Positions 1 to 9,178 of a DNA stretch of 64,000 nucleotides are shown one piece after another. Position numbers and translations under genes: made by a program. The stretch is from Haloferula helveola (lineage in GTDB: Bacteria; Verrucomicrobiota; Verrucomicrobiia; Verrucomicrobiales; Akkermansiaceae): positions 4,960,001-5,024,000 of the forward strand of contig NZ_AP024702.1 of assembly GCF_037076345.1 (NCBI RefSeq). Direction: 5' to 3'. The notes below the pieces were generated by a model. The model was not told the DNA's origin, made no database searches, and worked only from the letters and a program-made list of their open reading frames with translations. The stretch's first letter is position 1; every line of letters begins with the position of its first letter.

Positions 1-265
1 CGAGGGTGACGTCGGCGAGCTTGCCGTCCTTGTCCGGCACCTCCAGCGAGACGAGCGTCGCGCCGAGATCCGTGATCGTTGCCTTCAGTCCGTTGGCGTT
101 GGTCAGCGTGTAGAGTTTGGCTTTCCCTCCATCGGGAAGTTCGCCGAACTCGCTAACAACGATGCCGGCGTTGACGGTCGGGGTGGACTCGGGCTTTTCG
201 CAGCTAAGTTGGGTCATCGCTAGGGCAACGGATGTTGAGGAGAGAATGAGGCGTGTGGAGTTCAT
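1..265 (-). CDS. Aldose 1-epimerase (galactose mutarotase) lipoprotein, partial
   Basis: The reverse strand opens with ATG at 265 and stays open to the window edge, so only about 88 N-terminal residues are visible. The first 23 residues look like a lipoprotein signal ending in a lipobox (LAMTQLSC). The following stretch, LYTLTNANGLKATITDLGA then LVSLEVPDKDGKLADVTL, is the typical N-terminal strand pattern of GalM-type mutarotases. It lies 26 bp downstream of araA in the same direction, so a role in interconverting arabinose anomers outside the cytoplasm is likely (inference). The catalytic His and Glu residues lie beyond the window and cannot be checked. Confidence 0.8.
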   Translation of the reverse strand, partial: MNSTRLILSSTSVALAMTQLSCEKPESTPTVNAGIVVSEFGELPDGGKAKLYTLTNANGLKATITDLGATLVSLEVPDKDGKLADVTL

Positions 266-291
266 GGGTTGTTGGGAAGGTTTGTTCGGGT

Positions 292-1812
292 TCAGCCGGT
301 GATGCCCTGGCCAAGGTGGTAATAGAGATCGTTCTGCCGGAGCTCGTTCTTGTAGCCGCGCAGCTTGGTGTCTTCGTCGATCACACTCAGTTCGACCTTC
401 GCCATTTCGGAGAAGTCCTCGAGGTGTTCGGACGTGAGCGCGTAGGAAAGGACGGTGTGGTGGGCGCCTCCGGCGTGGATCCAGGCCGCGGTGGCGGTCT
501 TGAGGTCGGGCAGGGGTTTCCACAGCACCCGGGCAACCGGGAGCTTCGGCAGGTCGTGAAGCGGGGCAACGCAGTCGACCTCGTTGACGAGGAACCGGTG
601 ACGGTTGCCGAGATCGATGATCGAGCCGTTGACGGCCTTGCCGGCTCCGCAGTCGAAGACCATGCGGCAGGGGTCCTCCTTGCCGCCGATACCCAGCGGG
701 TGGACTTCGATCTTCGGAGTTTCGTTGGCGATCGACGGGCAGATCTCGAGCATGTGCGCGCCGAGGATCAGCGGGTTCTGCGGATCGAGGTGATAGGTGT
801 AGTCCTCCATGAAGGAGGTCCCGCCCTCGAGGCCATGGGCCATGACTTTCATCACCCGGGTCAGGGCGGCGGTCTTCCAATCGCCTTCGCCGGCGAAGCC
901 GTAGCCGTCTTCCATCAGCCGCTGGACCGCGAGGCCGGGCAGCTGCTTCATGCCATGGAGGTCTTCGAAGGTCGTGGTGAAGGCGGTCGCACCCAATTCT
1001 TCGAGGAGCGCGCGGAGACCGATCTCGATCGCCGCCGAGTCGCGTAGCGACTGGTGGCGCGCACCGCCCTTTTTCAGTTCGTCGGAGACGCGATACTTCT
1101 CCTCATACAGCGCGCAAAGGCTGTCGACCTCGGTATCGGTGACACTGTCGATCTTGGCGACGAGGTCGCCGATGCCCCACGTGTTGACTTCCCAGCCGAA
1201 CCGGATCTGGGCCGAGACCTTGTCGCCCTCGGTGACCGAAACGTAGCGCATGTTGTCGCCGATGCGGGCTACCTTGAGCGTCCGCGAGGCGTGCCAACCG
1301 CGTGCCGCACGCGACCAGGCGGCGAGCCGCTCGTGAACCTCCGGGTCTTCCCAGTGGCCGACCACCACCTTGCGCGGGTAGCGCAGGCGGGCGCCGATGT
1401 GACCGAACTCGCGGCCGCCGTGGGCGGTCTGGTTCAGGTTCATGAAATCCATGTCGATCTCACCCCACGGGATGTCCCGGTTGAACTGCGTGTGGAGGTC
1501 GGCGAGCGGCTTGCGCAGGATTTCCAAGCCCTCGATCCACATCTTCGCGGGCGAGAAGGTGTGCATCCATGCGATGATGCCGATGCAGTTTGCCGACGAG
1601 TTCGCGTCGATCGCGAGCTGCGTGATCTCCTCGGCCGATTTCAGGACCGGCTTGAAGACGATGCGGTGGGGCAGGGCACCCGACGTGTTGAGCGCGTCGA
1701 CTACGGCCGCCGAGTGGCGGTCCACCTGCTCGAGGGCTTCAGGGCCGTAGAGGTGCTGGGAGCCGGTGACGAACCAGATCTCGAGTTCGTCGAAGTTGTT
1801 GATGTCGGACAT
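292..1812 (-). CDS. araA: L-arabinose isomerase
   Basis: Converts L-arabinose to L-ribulose in the cytoplasm. The protein is 506 residues, the usual family length, when started at the ATG at 1812, which begins [23 protein letters not shown]; the open frame runs further upstream only into araB. The metal and catalytic positions match those known for the E. coli enzyme: Glu309 in AGEGDWK, Glu336 in GTSFMEDY and His353 in [10 protein letters not shown], with a further His in the WIHAGGAHH segment near residue 450. It lies 8 bp downstream of araB and 26 bp upstream of the epimerase, so the three are probably one transcript controlled by the operator at 3529-3553. Confidence 0.96.
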   Translation of the reverse strand: MSDINNFDELEIWFVTGSQHLYGPEALEQVDRHSAAVVDALNTSGALPHRIVFKPVLKSAEEITQLAIDANSSANCIGIIAWMHTFSPAKMWIEGLEILRKPLADLHTQFNRDIPWGEIDMDFMNLNQTAHGGREFGHIGARLRYPRKVVVGHWEDPEVHERLAAWSRAARGWHASRTLKVARIGDNMRYVSVTEGDKVSAQIRFGWEVNTWGIGDLVAKIDSVTDTEVDSLCALYEEKYRVSDELKKGGARHQSLRDSAAIEIGLRALLEELGATAFTTTFEDLHGMKQLPGLAVQRLMEDGYGFAGEGDWKTAALTRVMKVMAHGLEGGTSFMEDYTYHLDPQNPLILGAHMLEICPSIANETPKIEVHPLGIGGKEDPCRMVFDCGAGKAVNGSIIDLGNRHRFLVNEVDCVAPLHDLPKLPVARVLWKPLPDLKTATAAWIHAGGAHHTVLSYALTSEHLEDFSEMAKVELSVIDEDTKLRGYKNELRQNDLYYHLGQGITG

Positions 1813-1820
1813 GGGTTGGG

Positions 1821-3485
1821 TCAGTTGGACTGTTGGGCCTTGATGGCGAGGAGGGTTTTCATCACGCGGCCGAGGTCCGCTGAGGTTTCGACACCACCGA
1901 AGCTGTCGTGCAACTGGCGGTAGAGTTGGTAGAGCGAGTCGTAGATTTCCTGATTTCCGGCGATCGGGTGGTAAGAGGTTTCCTTGAGTCCGGTCATCGC
2001 TGCTTGGGCGGTTGGGAAGTCGGGGTGCGCTCCGGCGACCACCGCGGCACCGACGGCCGAGCCGAGGGCGCAAGACTGGGCCGAGCGGGAGACGCGCATT
2101 TCGCAACCGGTGACATCTGCATAGATCTGCATGAGTAACGCATTCTTCTCGGCAATTCCGCCAGTGCACACGATCCGCTCGACCGGAACCCCGTATTCAC
2201 GGATGCGCTCGACGATGGCGCGGGCCCCGAAAGCGGTGGCCTCGATCAGCGCGCGGTAGATTTCCGAGCGGGTCGTGTAGAGCGTCTGGCCAAGCATCAG
2301 GCCGGTCAGGAGCTGGTCGACGAGAATGGTGCGGTTGCCGTTGTTCCAGTCGAGCGCCAGCAGGCCGGATTGTCCCGGCTTGAGGCGTGCCGCTTCTTCG
2401 GTGAGCGTCGCGTGCAGTTCGACGTCGCCGAGCACGCCTTCCACGTACCACTTGAAGATGTCGCCGACGGCTGACTGGCCGGCTTCGACGCCGAAGAATC
2501 CCGGGAGGATCGCGCCTTTGACGATCCCGCAGATGCCCGGGATGTCGGCCACTTCCTTGTCGGCCGAAACCACCGCGCAGTCGCAGGTGGAAGTGCCGAT
2601 TACCTTCACCAGGGTGCCTTCGTCGACGCCGCAGCCGATGGCCCCGTAGTGGACGTCCATCTCGCCGATCGCGATCGGGATGCCGGCGGGCAAGCCGAGC
2701 TTGTCGGCCCACTCCTGGCAGAGCTTGCCGGCGGAAACCGATGCGTCGTGCGCTTCGTCGTAGAGACGGTCACGCAGGTCGGCGAGGCGGGGATCGAGTG
2801 CCGAGAGGAATTCCTTATCCGGGAGTCCGCCCCAGTCTTCCGCGTAGATCGCCTTGTGACCGGCCATGCAGACCCCGCGGACGATTTCCTTCGGATCGGT
2901 GACGCCGGCGAGGACCGACGGGATGAAGTCGGATAGCTCGACCCACGAGTAGGCGGCGGAGAAGACCTCGGGGTCGGTCTTGAGGCAGTGCCAGATCTTG
3001 GCCCAGAACCATTCGGAGGAATAGGTGCCACCGATTTTCGCGAGATACTGCGGGCGCAGGTCCTTGGCCTTGGCGGTGATCGCGGCGGCTTCCGGGATGC
3101 TGGTGTGATCCTTCCACAGCCAGCACTGCGCGCTCAGGTTGTCACGGAACCCGTCGGAGAGGGCGAGGGGGACGTTCTTGTCGTCGACCGGGATCGGGCT
3201 CGAGCCGGTGCCGTCCATGCCGATGCCCACCACCTGATCAGCGCTGAAGCCCTTCACCGCGCTCTTCGCTTCGGCGAGCGCCTGAAGGGTCGCCTGCTCG
3301 AGGGCGTGGAGGTAGTCGGCCGGGCTCTGGCGGGCGAGGTGGTGATTCGACGGGTCGAGAAGGATGCCCTGATGGCCCGACGGGTAATCGACCACGGCGG
3401 TGCCGATCTCCCTTCCGTCGGTGCAGTCGACCACCAGCGCGCGGGCCGAGTTGGTTCCGTAATCAAGTCCAATGGTGAATGGCAT
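1821..3485 (-). CDS. araB: Ribulokinase
   Basis: Phosphorylates L-ribulose to L-ribulose 5-phosphate. The 554-residue protein has the FGGY kinase layout: the N-terminal phosphate loop DYGTNSARA (residues 8-16), the [13 protein letters not shown] segment, the family stretch [26 protein letters not shown], and the C-terminal ATP-binding segment [15 protein letters not shown] followed by [10 protein letters not shown]. Length agrees with bacterial AraB (about 550-570). It is the first gene of the minus-strand arabinose operon, and its start lies about 45 bp from the 25-bp palindrome that probably carries the repressor. No araD epimerase is visible in the window. Confidence 0.95.
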   Translation of the reverse strand: MPFTIGLDYGTNSARALVVDCTDGREIGTAVVDYPSGHQGILLDPSNHHLARQSPADYLHALEQATLQALAEAKSAVKGFSADQVVGIGMDGTGSSPIPVDDKNVPLALSDGFRDNLSAQCWLWKDHTSIPEAAAITAKAKDLRPQYLAKIGGTYSSEWFWAKIWHCLKTDPEVFSAAYSWVELSDFIPSVLAGVTDPKEIVRGVCMAGHKAIYAEDWGGLPDKEFLSALDPRLADLRDRLYDEAHDASVSAGKLCQEWADKLGLPAGIPIAIGEMDVHYGAIGCGVDEGTLVKVIGTSTCDCAVVSADKEVADIPGICGIVKGAILPGFFGVEAGQSAVGDIFKWYVEGVLGDVELHATLTEEAARLKPGQSGLLALDWNNGNRTILVDQLLTGLMLGQTLYTTRSEIYRALIEATAFGARAIVERIREYGVPVERIVCTGGIAEKNALLMQIYADVTGCEMRVSRSAQSCALGSAVGAAVVAGAHPDFPTAQAAMTGLKETSYHPIAGNQEIYDSLYQLYRQLHDSFGGVETSADLGRVMKTLLAIKAQQSN

Positions 3486-3528
3486 GGTTCCTGATTTATG
3501 CAGGGGACCGACGATTTCGGGAAGGGTT

Positions 3529-3553
3529 CCTCAGTATGACAGTCATATTGAGG
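3529..3553. promoter_or_regulatory. Palindromic operator between araB and the LacI-type regulator
   Basis: The half sites CCTCAGTATGAC and GTCATATTGAGG are inverted around a single central A and match at 11 of 12 positions. The site lies in the 104-bp divergent spacer between araB (minus) and the regulator (plus). A palindrome of this size in this place is the expected binding site of the adjacent LacI/AraR-type repressor; that assignment is inference. Confidence 0.7.
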
Positions 3554-3589
3554 CTGGCGCAGCGATGTCGTGGCGTCTAGGATCACTTG

Positions 3590-4639
3590 ATGGATCGGCC
3601 GAATATGGGCGATGTGGCCCGTGAGGCCGGAGTCTCCAAGAATACCGTGAGCCTTGCTCTGCGGGGGAGTCACCGCGTCGCGAAGGAAACGCGGGAGAGG
3701 GTTGAAGCGGTCGCGAGGGATCTCGGCTACCAGCTGAATCCGACCGTGGCGCAGCTGATGTCGGAGCTTCGGCAGAACCGGACCGCGGGCTTTCAGGCGA
3801 CACTTGCGTTGGTCAACGCGAACGAGAGCCGCAGCGCGTTTGCCGATCACCCGACCGTGCCGATCTACGTCGAAGGTTGCCGTCGTCGGGCGGAGAGGCT
3901 CGGATACGCTCTCGATGAGTTCTGGCTGCACGACCCGGAGCTTTCGCTGGCCCGTTGGCAGTCGATATTTCGTGCGAGGAACATCCGCGGCGCATTGATC
4001 GTCGGAATGATGAGTTCCAATAGATTGCCCGTGCGCTTGGCCCCGCTCTGGGAAGAGTTCCCCGCATTGGTGACCGGTGTCCGTACGCGCAACCCGGCGT
4101 TGTCCTACGCCTGCAGCGACCACCACTCGCTTGCGATTCTTGCTTTCGAGAAAGCTTTGGAACTCGGCTACCGGCGTCCGGCCATGGTGCTAGATGGAGT
4201 GATCGACCGTCTCATTGAGGGCCGCTTCACCGCGGGTTTTCTGACGGCGCAGAGCCGCGTTATTCCCGTGTCCGAGAGAACCGAACCGTTCTTCGATGTG
4301 TCAGGAGCGCGGATCGATCTCGAGGTGTTCCGGCGTTGGTTTGAGGTCAACCGACCGGATGTGATCTTCACGCTTTATCACGATGTCGCGCGTTGGATTG
4401 AAGAGATCGGCCTGCGTTGTCCGGAAGACGTCGGGCTGATCCAGTACGAGTGGCGTGAGGATCATGCGGCATGGGCGGGGATGAACCAGCACAACGACCA
4501 GGTCGGCGAGGCGGCGGTGGACATGCTGGTTTCACTCGTCCAGCACCACGAGCGAGGCATCTCGAAGTATCCCCGCGCCACCCTGATCGGAAGCGAATGG
4601 GTGGATGGCGTGACTGTCAGGCCGAATCCGAAGCACTGA
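3590..4639 (+). CDS. LacI/GalR-family transcriptional regulator of the arabinose operon
   Basis: A 349-residue repressor-type protein. Residues 6-55 form the LacI helix-turn-helix (MGDVAREAGVSKNTVSLALRG) with the hinge segment LGYQLNPTVAQLMSELR; the rest is a periplasmic-binding-protein-like sensor domain with the strand pattern RGALIVGMM, RPAMVLDG and DVIFTLYHDV. The ATG at 3590 was chosen over the TTG one codon earlier; an ATG at 3605 would still keep the HTH. It is divergent from araB and shares the operator-containing spacer, so it probably senses L-arabinose or a derivative. The gene ends just before a terminator shared with the ancestral tRNA-Lys. Confidence 0.88.
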   Translation: MDRPNMGDVAREAGVSKNTVSLALRGSHRVAKETRERVEAVARDLGYQLNPTVAQLMSELRQNRTAGFQATLALVNANESRSAFADHPTVPIYVEGCRRRAERLGYALDEFWLHDPELSLARWQSIFRARNIRGALIVGMMSSNRLPVRLAPLWEEFPALVTGVRTRNPALSYACSDHHSLAILAFEKALELGYRRPAMVLDGVIDRLIEGRFTAGFLTAQSRVIPVSERTEPFFDVSGARIDLEVFRRWFEVNRPDVIFTLYHDVARWIEEIGLRCPEDVGLIQYEWREDHAAWAGMNQHNDQVGEAAVDMLVSLVQHHERGISKYPRATLIGSEWVDGVTVRPNPKH

Positions 4640-4671
4640 AGTCTCAAGGACGCTCCGGTCCCAAAAAGGTG

Positions 4672-4702
4672 AAAGGCGCTGACCGTGAGGTTCAGCGCCT
4701 TT
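4672..4702. terminator. Bidirectional terminator, original downstream terminator of tRNA-Lys
   Basis: A perfect 11-bp stem (AAAGGCGCTGA / TCAGCGCCTTT) with a 9-nt loop. The A-rich left flank and T-rich right end allow it to work in both directions. It ends the regulator gene on the plus strand. Because it lies directly beyond the displaced 3' end of tRNA-Lys on the minus strand, it was presumably the tRNA terminator before the island integrated. Confidence 0.75.
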
Positions 4703-4704
4703 CA

Positions 4705-4751
4705 TGGTACCCCGTCTAGGACTCGAACCTAGGACCAAAAGATTAAGAGTC
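4705..4751 (-). repeat. Left attachment repeat: displaced 3' half of tRNA-Lys
   Basis: These 47 bp match 29733-29779 at 45 of 47 positions and correspond to the tRNA from the anticodon stem to the CCA end. The two differences both fall in one base pair of the T stem (pair 51:63, A-U here and U-A in the intact tRNA). Beyond 4751 the two copies diverge at once. The fragment lacks the 5' half and cannot be a functional tRNA; it is the host 3' half pushed away by integration of the island. Confidence 0.92.
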
Positions 4752-4791
4752 GTTGCGCAATTCCTTATTTTATGGGGGTTGCAGCGCCGGG

Positions 4792-4816
4792 TGTAACCAA
4801 CTGTAACCACTTTTGG
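4792..4816 (+). repeat. Left-end copy of the 25-bp island end repeat (candidate integrase arm site)
   Basis: Contains two TGTAACCA units 10 bp apart followed by CTTTTGG. It matches 29610-29634 at 24 of 25 positions in the same orientation. The location just inside the attachment repeat at both ends is that expected of integrase arm-type sites; binding is inference. Confidence 0.65.
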
Positions 4817-4851
4817 CTTTCCTGCATCGTGCTGCACACCATTCTGGCTCT

Positions 4852-6105
4852 ATGAAACAGGCAACCGTCGCGGAGGTGAAACATCCCCGCTACACCCACA
4901 GGGTGAGATACACCGGACCGGGGGGCAAGACCCTCCAGAGATGGTTCAAGAATGAGACGGACGCACTCGCGTTCGCCAAGGACACGGACAAGGAAACCGG
5001 CATCGAGGGGAAGGCCTTCGGAAAGCTGGGAGCCGACGAGAAGGCCGTGATCGAGTTCTGGCGAAACTTCGTCAGTGAATCGTCCGATGCGGCGCCACCG
5101 CCCCTGATCGATGTCGTGCGTGAGTACGCCGATCGCTGGAAGGCCACCAGAACGTCCGTGACGGTCCAGCAGGCTTTCGACCGGTTCATCGCAACCAAGG
5201 AGGCAGAGGGGCTTCGGAGGCTCTCCGTGGACGGTCTGAGAACCCGCTGCGGGCGGTTCGCCAGGGACTTCGCCGAGCGACCGATCTGCACCATCACCAC
5301 GACCGAGGTTTCGGATTGGGTTCTGGGGTTAGTCGATACCCGGGTTCCGAAGCAGAAGGGGAAGGCACCGGCAGAGGTTTCGCTTCTCACCAAGAAGAAC
5401 TACCGCCGGGACGTGGCCACCATGTTCAGCTTCGCGAAGTCCAGAGGCTGGCTTTCCGACAACCCGATGGAGAACGCAGCGAAGCCCAAGCCGCCGAAGA
5501 AGCGGCCGGGGGTTCTCTCGCCTGAGGACGTGAAGCACTTCTTCGAAGCCCTGGGAGCTTGTGCTCCCGAGCTGGTCCCATTCTGGGCCGTCCGGTTCTT
5601 TGCCGGCGTCCGGGAGCAGGAGACCCTCCGGATGGATTGGGCGATGGTCGACCTCGATGCCGGCGAAATCCATCTCCCGGAGACGATCACCAAGACCGGA
5701 GTCGACCGGACGATTTCGATCCGGCCGGCTCTTGAAGCATTCCTTCAACCTCTTGCGAAGCCGTCGGGCCCTCTGTGCGATGCCACCGTGACCGCACGGC
5801 GCTACGCATTGAAGAAGACGATCAAGGCGATTGACGCAGCCGCTCAGAAGCGGGCCAAGGGGAAGAAGTTCCAGCCCTTCTCCATGCCCAAGAATGCGGC
5901 ACGGCACAGCTTTGCCACCTTCCACCTGCTCGCGTTCCGCCACCCGGGGGAAACCTCACTGCAATTGGGGCACGGCGGGAGTCCCGAACTCCTCCATCGC
6001 CACTACCGCGGGATCTCGAGCGAGAAGGAAGCGAAGGCCTTCTGGTCGATCCGTCCGTCGAAGCCGAAGAATGTCACCTCGATCCGGGAAAGGAAATCAG
6101 CATGA
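4852..6105 (+). CDS. Tyrosine-recombinase integrase of the island
   Basis: Catalyses site-specific recombination between the tRNA-Lys site and the island attachment site. The 417-residue protein starts at ATG 4852 (MKQATVAEVKH); a TTG start further upstream would only add residues running through the repeat at 4792-4816. An N-terminal arm and SAM-like core-binding domain (to about residue 210) precede the catalytic domain. Catalytic residues seen are Arg254 (GVREQE), a Lys in ITKTGVDRTI, Arg351 and His352 (NAARHSF), His374 (LGHGG) and the nucleophile Tyr385 (RHYRG). The first His of the classical HxxRH box is replaced by Asn. Its stop overlaps the next start in ATGA, so the two genes are probably translationally coupled. 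Confidence 0.93.
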   Translation: MKQATVAEVKHPRYTHRVRYTGPGGKTLQRWFKNETDALAFAKDTDKETGIEGKAFGKLGADEKAVIEFWRNFVSESSDAAPPPLIDVVREYADRWKATRTSVTVQQAFDRFIATKEAEGLRRLSVDGLRTRCGRFARDFAERPICTITTTEVSDWVLGLVDTRVPKQKGKAPAEVSLLTKKNYRRDVATMFSFAKSRGWLSDNPMENAAKPKPPKKRPGVLSPEDVKHFFEALGACAPELVPFWAVRFFAGVREQETLRMDWAMVDLDAGEIHLPETITKTGVDRTISIRPALEAFLQPLAKPSGPLCDATVTARRYALKKTIKAIDAAAQKRAKGKKFQPFSMPKNAARHSFATFHLLAFRHPGETSLQLGHGGSPELLHRHYRGISSEKEAKAFWSIRPSKPKNVTSIRERKSA

Positions 6106-6728
6106 GTCGTGCACCGAAACTGCCGCCCCTGAAAAAGGAAACCGAAGATGCGCTACCTCAGATTCATTCGAGTGAGGCGAAACTCAACGATAGCGGCGAG
6201 TGGGTTCTCCAGGACCGCGAGAGGTTGATGCGTCTAACGACCGCCGCCGAGGTCAGTCCCCGGCTGGCCAGTCTCCTGTGGGAGTTGAGATGGGTTCATC
6301 CAGCGGATTATCGGAACGATTGGGACGAACATGACCCTGATACGCACGATCCCAAGTTTGAGCTCTTAGAGAAGCAATTTCAGGAGGCAGCGCTGGTCGC
6401 GTTGCTGCGCAAGGACGAAGGCTTCTTCAAGCAAGTCGACTATGTTCTTCAGGAGTGGAGGAAAGATGAATCCAGGCGTAAGAAGTCATCTTTGGACAAA
6501 TCCAAGAGTGAGCCGGCTCCGTCGGATATTCGGTTTCGTATCGCCTCATTCTATGAGCGTATCGACCGTGTTCCCCGAATGACGGAGGTGTTCGATCACG
6601 TCAATCGAGGGCTCCGTCGAGATTTTCTCAAACCCTTGGAGAGTCTACAGATCATCCAGTACCATCTGAAGGCTTTGGGCTACGAGACCAAGGAGGGGAA
6701 GAACCGCAAGGCTGGTCCGAAGCAGTAA
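6102..6728 (+). CDS. Unrecognised 208-residue protein coupled to the integrase
   Basis: No family recognised. The product is charged and lacks a signal peptide or membrane segment. The middle part (KFELLEKQFQEAALVALLRKDEGFFKQVDYVLQEW) looks helical, a basic Ser/Lys-rich linker follows (RKKSSLDKSKSE), and the C-terminal third (MTEVFDHVNRGLRRDFLKPLESLQIIQYHLKALGY) could be a small helical DNA-binding domain. It overlaps the integrase by 4 bp, which suggests a role in recombination or its control. That function is inferred from position only. Confidence 0.7.
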   Translation: MSRAPKLPPLKKETEDALPQIHSSEAKLNDSGEWVLQDRERLMRLTTAAEVSPRLASLLWELRWVHPADYRNDWDEHDPDTHDPKFELLEKQFQEAALVALLRKDEGFFKQVDYVLQEWRKDESRRKKSSLDKSKSEPAPSDIRFRIASFYERIDRVPRMTEVFDHVNRGLRRDFLKPLESLQIIQYHLKALGYETKEGKNRKAGPKQ

Positions 6729-6776
6729 GGATTCGGTTCCCAACCATAGTTTTGCATCCAGATAACGATCCGGGGT

Positions 6777-6992
6777 GTGTTCGTGCCCATGCACGAGAAA
6801 GCACAACCACCCCTCCTGACGCGTAACGAGGCCGCAGAAGCCCTCGCCATCTCCCTCCGCTTGTTCGACAGCCTTGTCGCCAAGGGTGAGATACCCGTGA
6901 TCCGAATCGGCAAGAGCGTGCGAATTCGTCCGAGCACGATCGAATACTTCATCGAGGCACGGGAAGGATATCGCAACCGCACCAAGCGATGA
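6777..6992 (+). CDS. Excisionase-like helix-turn-helix protein
   Basis: A 71-residue protein (67 if started at the ATG at 6789 rather than the GTG at 6777). Residues 14-60 match the MerR/excisionase winged HTH used by phage and island Xis proteins: LLTRNEAAEALAISLRLFDS, then GEIPVIRIGKSVRIRPSTIEYFI. Its size, place just after the integrase and overlap with the next gene (ATGA at 6989-6992) fit a recombination directionality factor or a small regulator of the island. Confidence 0.8.
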   Translation: MFVPMHEKAQPPLLTRNEAAEALAISLRLFDSLVAKGEIPVIRIGKSVRIRPSTIEYFIEAREGYRNRTKR

Positions 6993-8059
6993 ATCGGCAT
7001 CACTTGAACGGGGGCCGGGACCATGGCCCGGGAGCAGGGATCACGACTCTGGCAGGGAAGGCGCGGAATTCCTCCGATGAGGGTTCCCGTCTGACCGGCG
7101 CTCCGGTAGAACCGAAGCAGTCTTGCGCTACTTCCAAGGCATCCCAGGCCAGCGGAGCGAAGGCGGGTGATCTCGGCCCCACAGGTGTCGAAGACTCTCA
7201 CGGCAGGAAGCGCGTGGGGCCTTCTGGCGCACCAGTGGCTGAGGATTCTCGCGGCACCGAGCCATCTGGGCAATCTGGAAAGCCTGACTTGTCTGGGGCA
7301 TCTGGTGGTTGTGGAGAGACTGGAACATGTACGGAAGCTGTAGCGACTGGGATTGCTGAGGATTCTTTGGGTTGTGGGGATTCTTTGGCTTCTATGGAAA
7401 AGTTCCGCCTCCTCCAAAGGCAGGCTGATGCAAGAAATGATCTACCTGATTCGATCAGGGAACTTTACTCGCGGTACATCGGCAACCGATACACGGCGAA
7501 AAAGGGGATGCTCTTGGAGCAACTGGAAATCATGATCCCCTTTTTGTTCGAATGCGTCTCAAGGAGCCAACTGATCCTGCTCGTGACCGCCCACTACGAG
7601 ATGAACCAGTTGATCTTCACGGAGGCCAGCAAGTTCCCGATCGAGCACGTTGAAGCTCTGATTGACGAGTTGAATGCTCAGTGGCTATCGAGCCTTTCGG
7701 TCAACGAAAAGTCGATCGTCGAACAGCTTCCCGCCTCGGACTTGGAGATTGAGGCATTCCGGATCTGTCGCAGTCTTGCCATGGTTGAAGATGTCCAACT
7801 TGAGCGCGGCAGCTTCTACCTCGGAGCCAACAATTTGGCGCAGAGGCTGGGGGAGACCAAATACATTGCAGCCATGATTCTCGAGGCATTCTGCGAATTG
7901 GACATTCTGAAAGTGGTCAAGAAGGGTGACTCGTTTCAGAAGGAAAGACCCCTTGAGAAGGGCCGCCGGCGTAAGGCTACGATTTACCGCTGGCTGCCGC
8001 GCCTTCCCGAACCGTCGGAGAAGCCGGGAACCAGGGGGGCAGATCGCAATCAGACCTGA
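6989..8059 (+). CDS. Unrecognised 356-residue island protein with low-complexity N-terminus
   Basis: No family recognised with confidence. Residues 1 to about 135 are a Gly/Ser/Ala-rich low-complexity region in which short units such as AEDSRG and AEDSLG recur; the DNA repeats gctgaggattct at two places. Residues 140-335 are ordinary globular sequence (FRLLQRQADARNDLPDSIRE onward) ending in a possible winged-helix segment (GANNLAQRLGETKYIAAMIL) and a basic tail (KGRRRKATIYRWLP). The domain order would fit a replication initiator or DNA-binding adaptor of the island, but this is speculative. Translationally coupled to the excisionase-like gene. Confidence 0.6.
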   Translation: MNRHHLNGGRDHGPGAGITTLAGKARNSSDEGSRLTGAPVEPKQSCATSKASQASGAKAGDLGPTGVEDSHGRKRVGPSGAPVAEDSRGTEPSGQSGKPDLSGASGGCGETGTCTEAVATGIAEDSLGCGDSLASMEKFRLLQRQADARNDLPDSIRELYSRYIGNRYTAKKGMLLEQLEIMIPFLFECVSRSQLILLVTAHYEMNQLIFTEASKFPIEHVEALIDELNAQWLSSLSVNEKSIVEQLPASDLEIEAFRICRSLAMVEDVQLERGSFYLGANNLAQRLGETKYIAAMILEAFCELDILKVVKKGDSFQKERPLEKGRRRKATIYRWLPRLPEPSEKPGTRGADRNQT

Positions 8060-8612
8060 AAACCTGAGATGAAATTTTCTCACGCTCACTCACCCTTGGT
8101 TCTCCGTTGGGGTAGGGTCTGAGGGGGATCGACCCGAGCCCCCCCGCCGTCCGGATTTTGGTTACAGTTCAGGGTTTTGCAGACTCTCAATCGGAGTATG
8201 CAACGGAGGGTCTGATTTCTGACTAAATTCGAGAATCTCTAACATACTCCTTCTGTTCAGAAAGGAGTGAGCTCCGTTTTTCTCTGATTCTAAGCAGGTT
8301 CCGCGTCTGTGAGGGCTGCGGACGTGTGACTTTTGGAGCATTCGACCCAAACCTTCCTCCTCACCCCTTGTGTATGAAGCAGCAAGGAGCTCGTCCACGG
8401 AGTGTCCACCGTCCTGTCGTGAACACCGCATGCCGTGATGATTAGTTTGGTTGACTAAAATCCGACCCCTACCTGACGGGTCCTGTCGCCCTCTCAGCGC
8501 CTCCCATTCGCGACTCTCCCCACGCCTCGCACCAGCGGGGCCTTTTCGTTCTCGGACGCATCGTCCAACGCCGCCGCGGCTGGCGAATCTGCCGCACCTA
8601 CCAACAACGACA
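8060..8612. other. Non-coding stretch of about 550 bp inside the island
   Basis: No convincing gene is seen. The stretch is visibly more AT-rich around 8160-8460 than its surroundings. It contains an isolated GGTTACA (inverse of the end-repeat unit) near 8158 and a small inverted repeat TTAGT/ACTAA near 8440. The reverse-strand frame 8162-8815 has no family features and atypical composition. The stretch may hold the promoter of the following gene or a small RNA; nothing in the sequence proves either. Confidence 0.4.
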
Positions 8613-9047
8613 ATGAAACAACACCACCACGCCCCTGCATCCGGGGGAAACACAGCCCTGAAACACAATGGCACCCGCGGGTTCCGCAGTCCGAGCCGGG
8701 AGGCCATAGCGCCGCCCAGGAAACCCGACCCGCATCCACCACTGAAGCGCCACTCGGTCACGATCCCGAATTTCAGGACCATCGCCGGCGTCAGCCCGAT
8801 CGCTGTCGTCAGCATCGACGACTACACCCGGGGCGGTATCGCCTTGCGAGTGATCGACCACGACGGCCCATTGATGACCGCGACGGTCTGGGTTCCGGGG
8901 ATCCCGGCCGGGCATGTCGCGATCAAGGACTACCCGGAGCACGAGGGCTGCCTTGAGCAATTGATCCGCCACCGGGTCGTTGAGCCAACCGGAGACACCC
9001 TCGACGGATTCCCGATCTGTCGCCTCGGATCCGCCTTCCACGACTGA
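8613..9047 (+). CDS. Unrecognised 144-residue protein
   Basis: The ATG at 8613 (MKQHHHAPASGG) is preferred; the frame is open further upstream but that part is Pro/Arg-rich like untranslated sequence. Residues 1-50 are polar and probably disordered. Residues 55-144 look globular: a strand-rich run (VVSIDDYTRGGIALRVIDHDG, TATVWVPGIPAGHVAIKDYP), then a helix (GCLEQLIRHRVVE) and a short strand. No signal or membrane segment. A hairpin terminator follows at 9107-9131, so it forms its own small transcription unit. Function unknown. Confidence 0.55.
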   Translation: MKQHHHAPASGGNTALKHNGTRGFRSPSREAIAPPRKPDPHPPLKRHSVTIPNFRTIAGVSPIAVVSIDDYTRGGIALRVIDHDGPLMTATVWVPGIPAGHVAIKDYPEHEGCLEQLIRHRVVEPTGDTLDGFPICRLGSAFHD

Positions 9048-9106
9048 TTCCCGCCAACGAACCGAAACCAAACGCAAAACAACCGCCGGCCTCTCCCGGC
9101 ATGTCG

Positions 9107-9131
9107 AAGCCCCGCCACGAGCGGGGCTTTT
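9107..9131 (+). terminator. Rho-independent terminator
   Basis: A 9-bp perfect stem (AAGCCCCGC / GCGGGGCTT) with a 5-nt loop followed by TT. It lies 60 bp after the 144-residue gene and before the next start at 9179. Confidence 0.75.
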
Positions 9132-9178
9132 GCGTGTACAGGCATCGCCTTCGGGAAGGGGCCGGCACCCACACGACC

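Noticed and set aside
8162-8815. 217-residue reverse-strand frame in the island spacer
   Set aside because: Atypical residue content, no motif and overlap with the better-supported gene at 8613.
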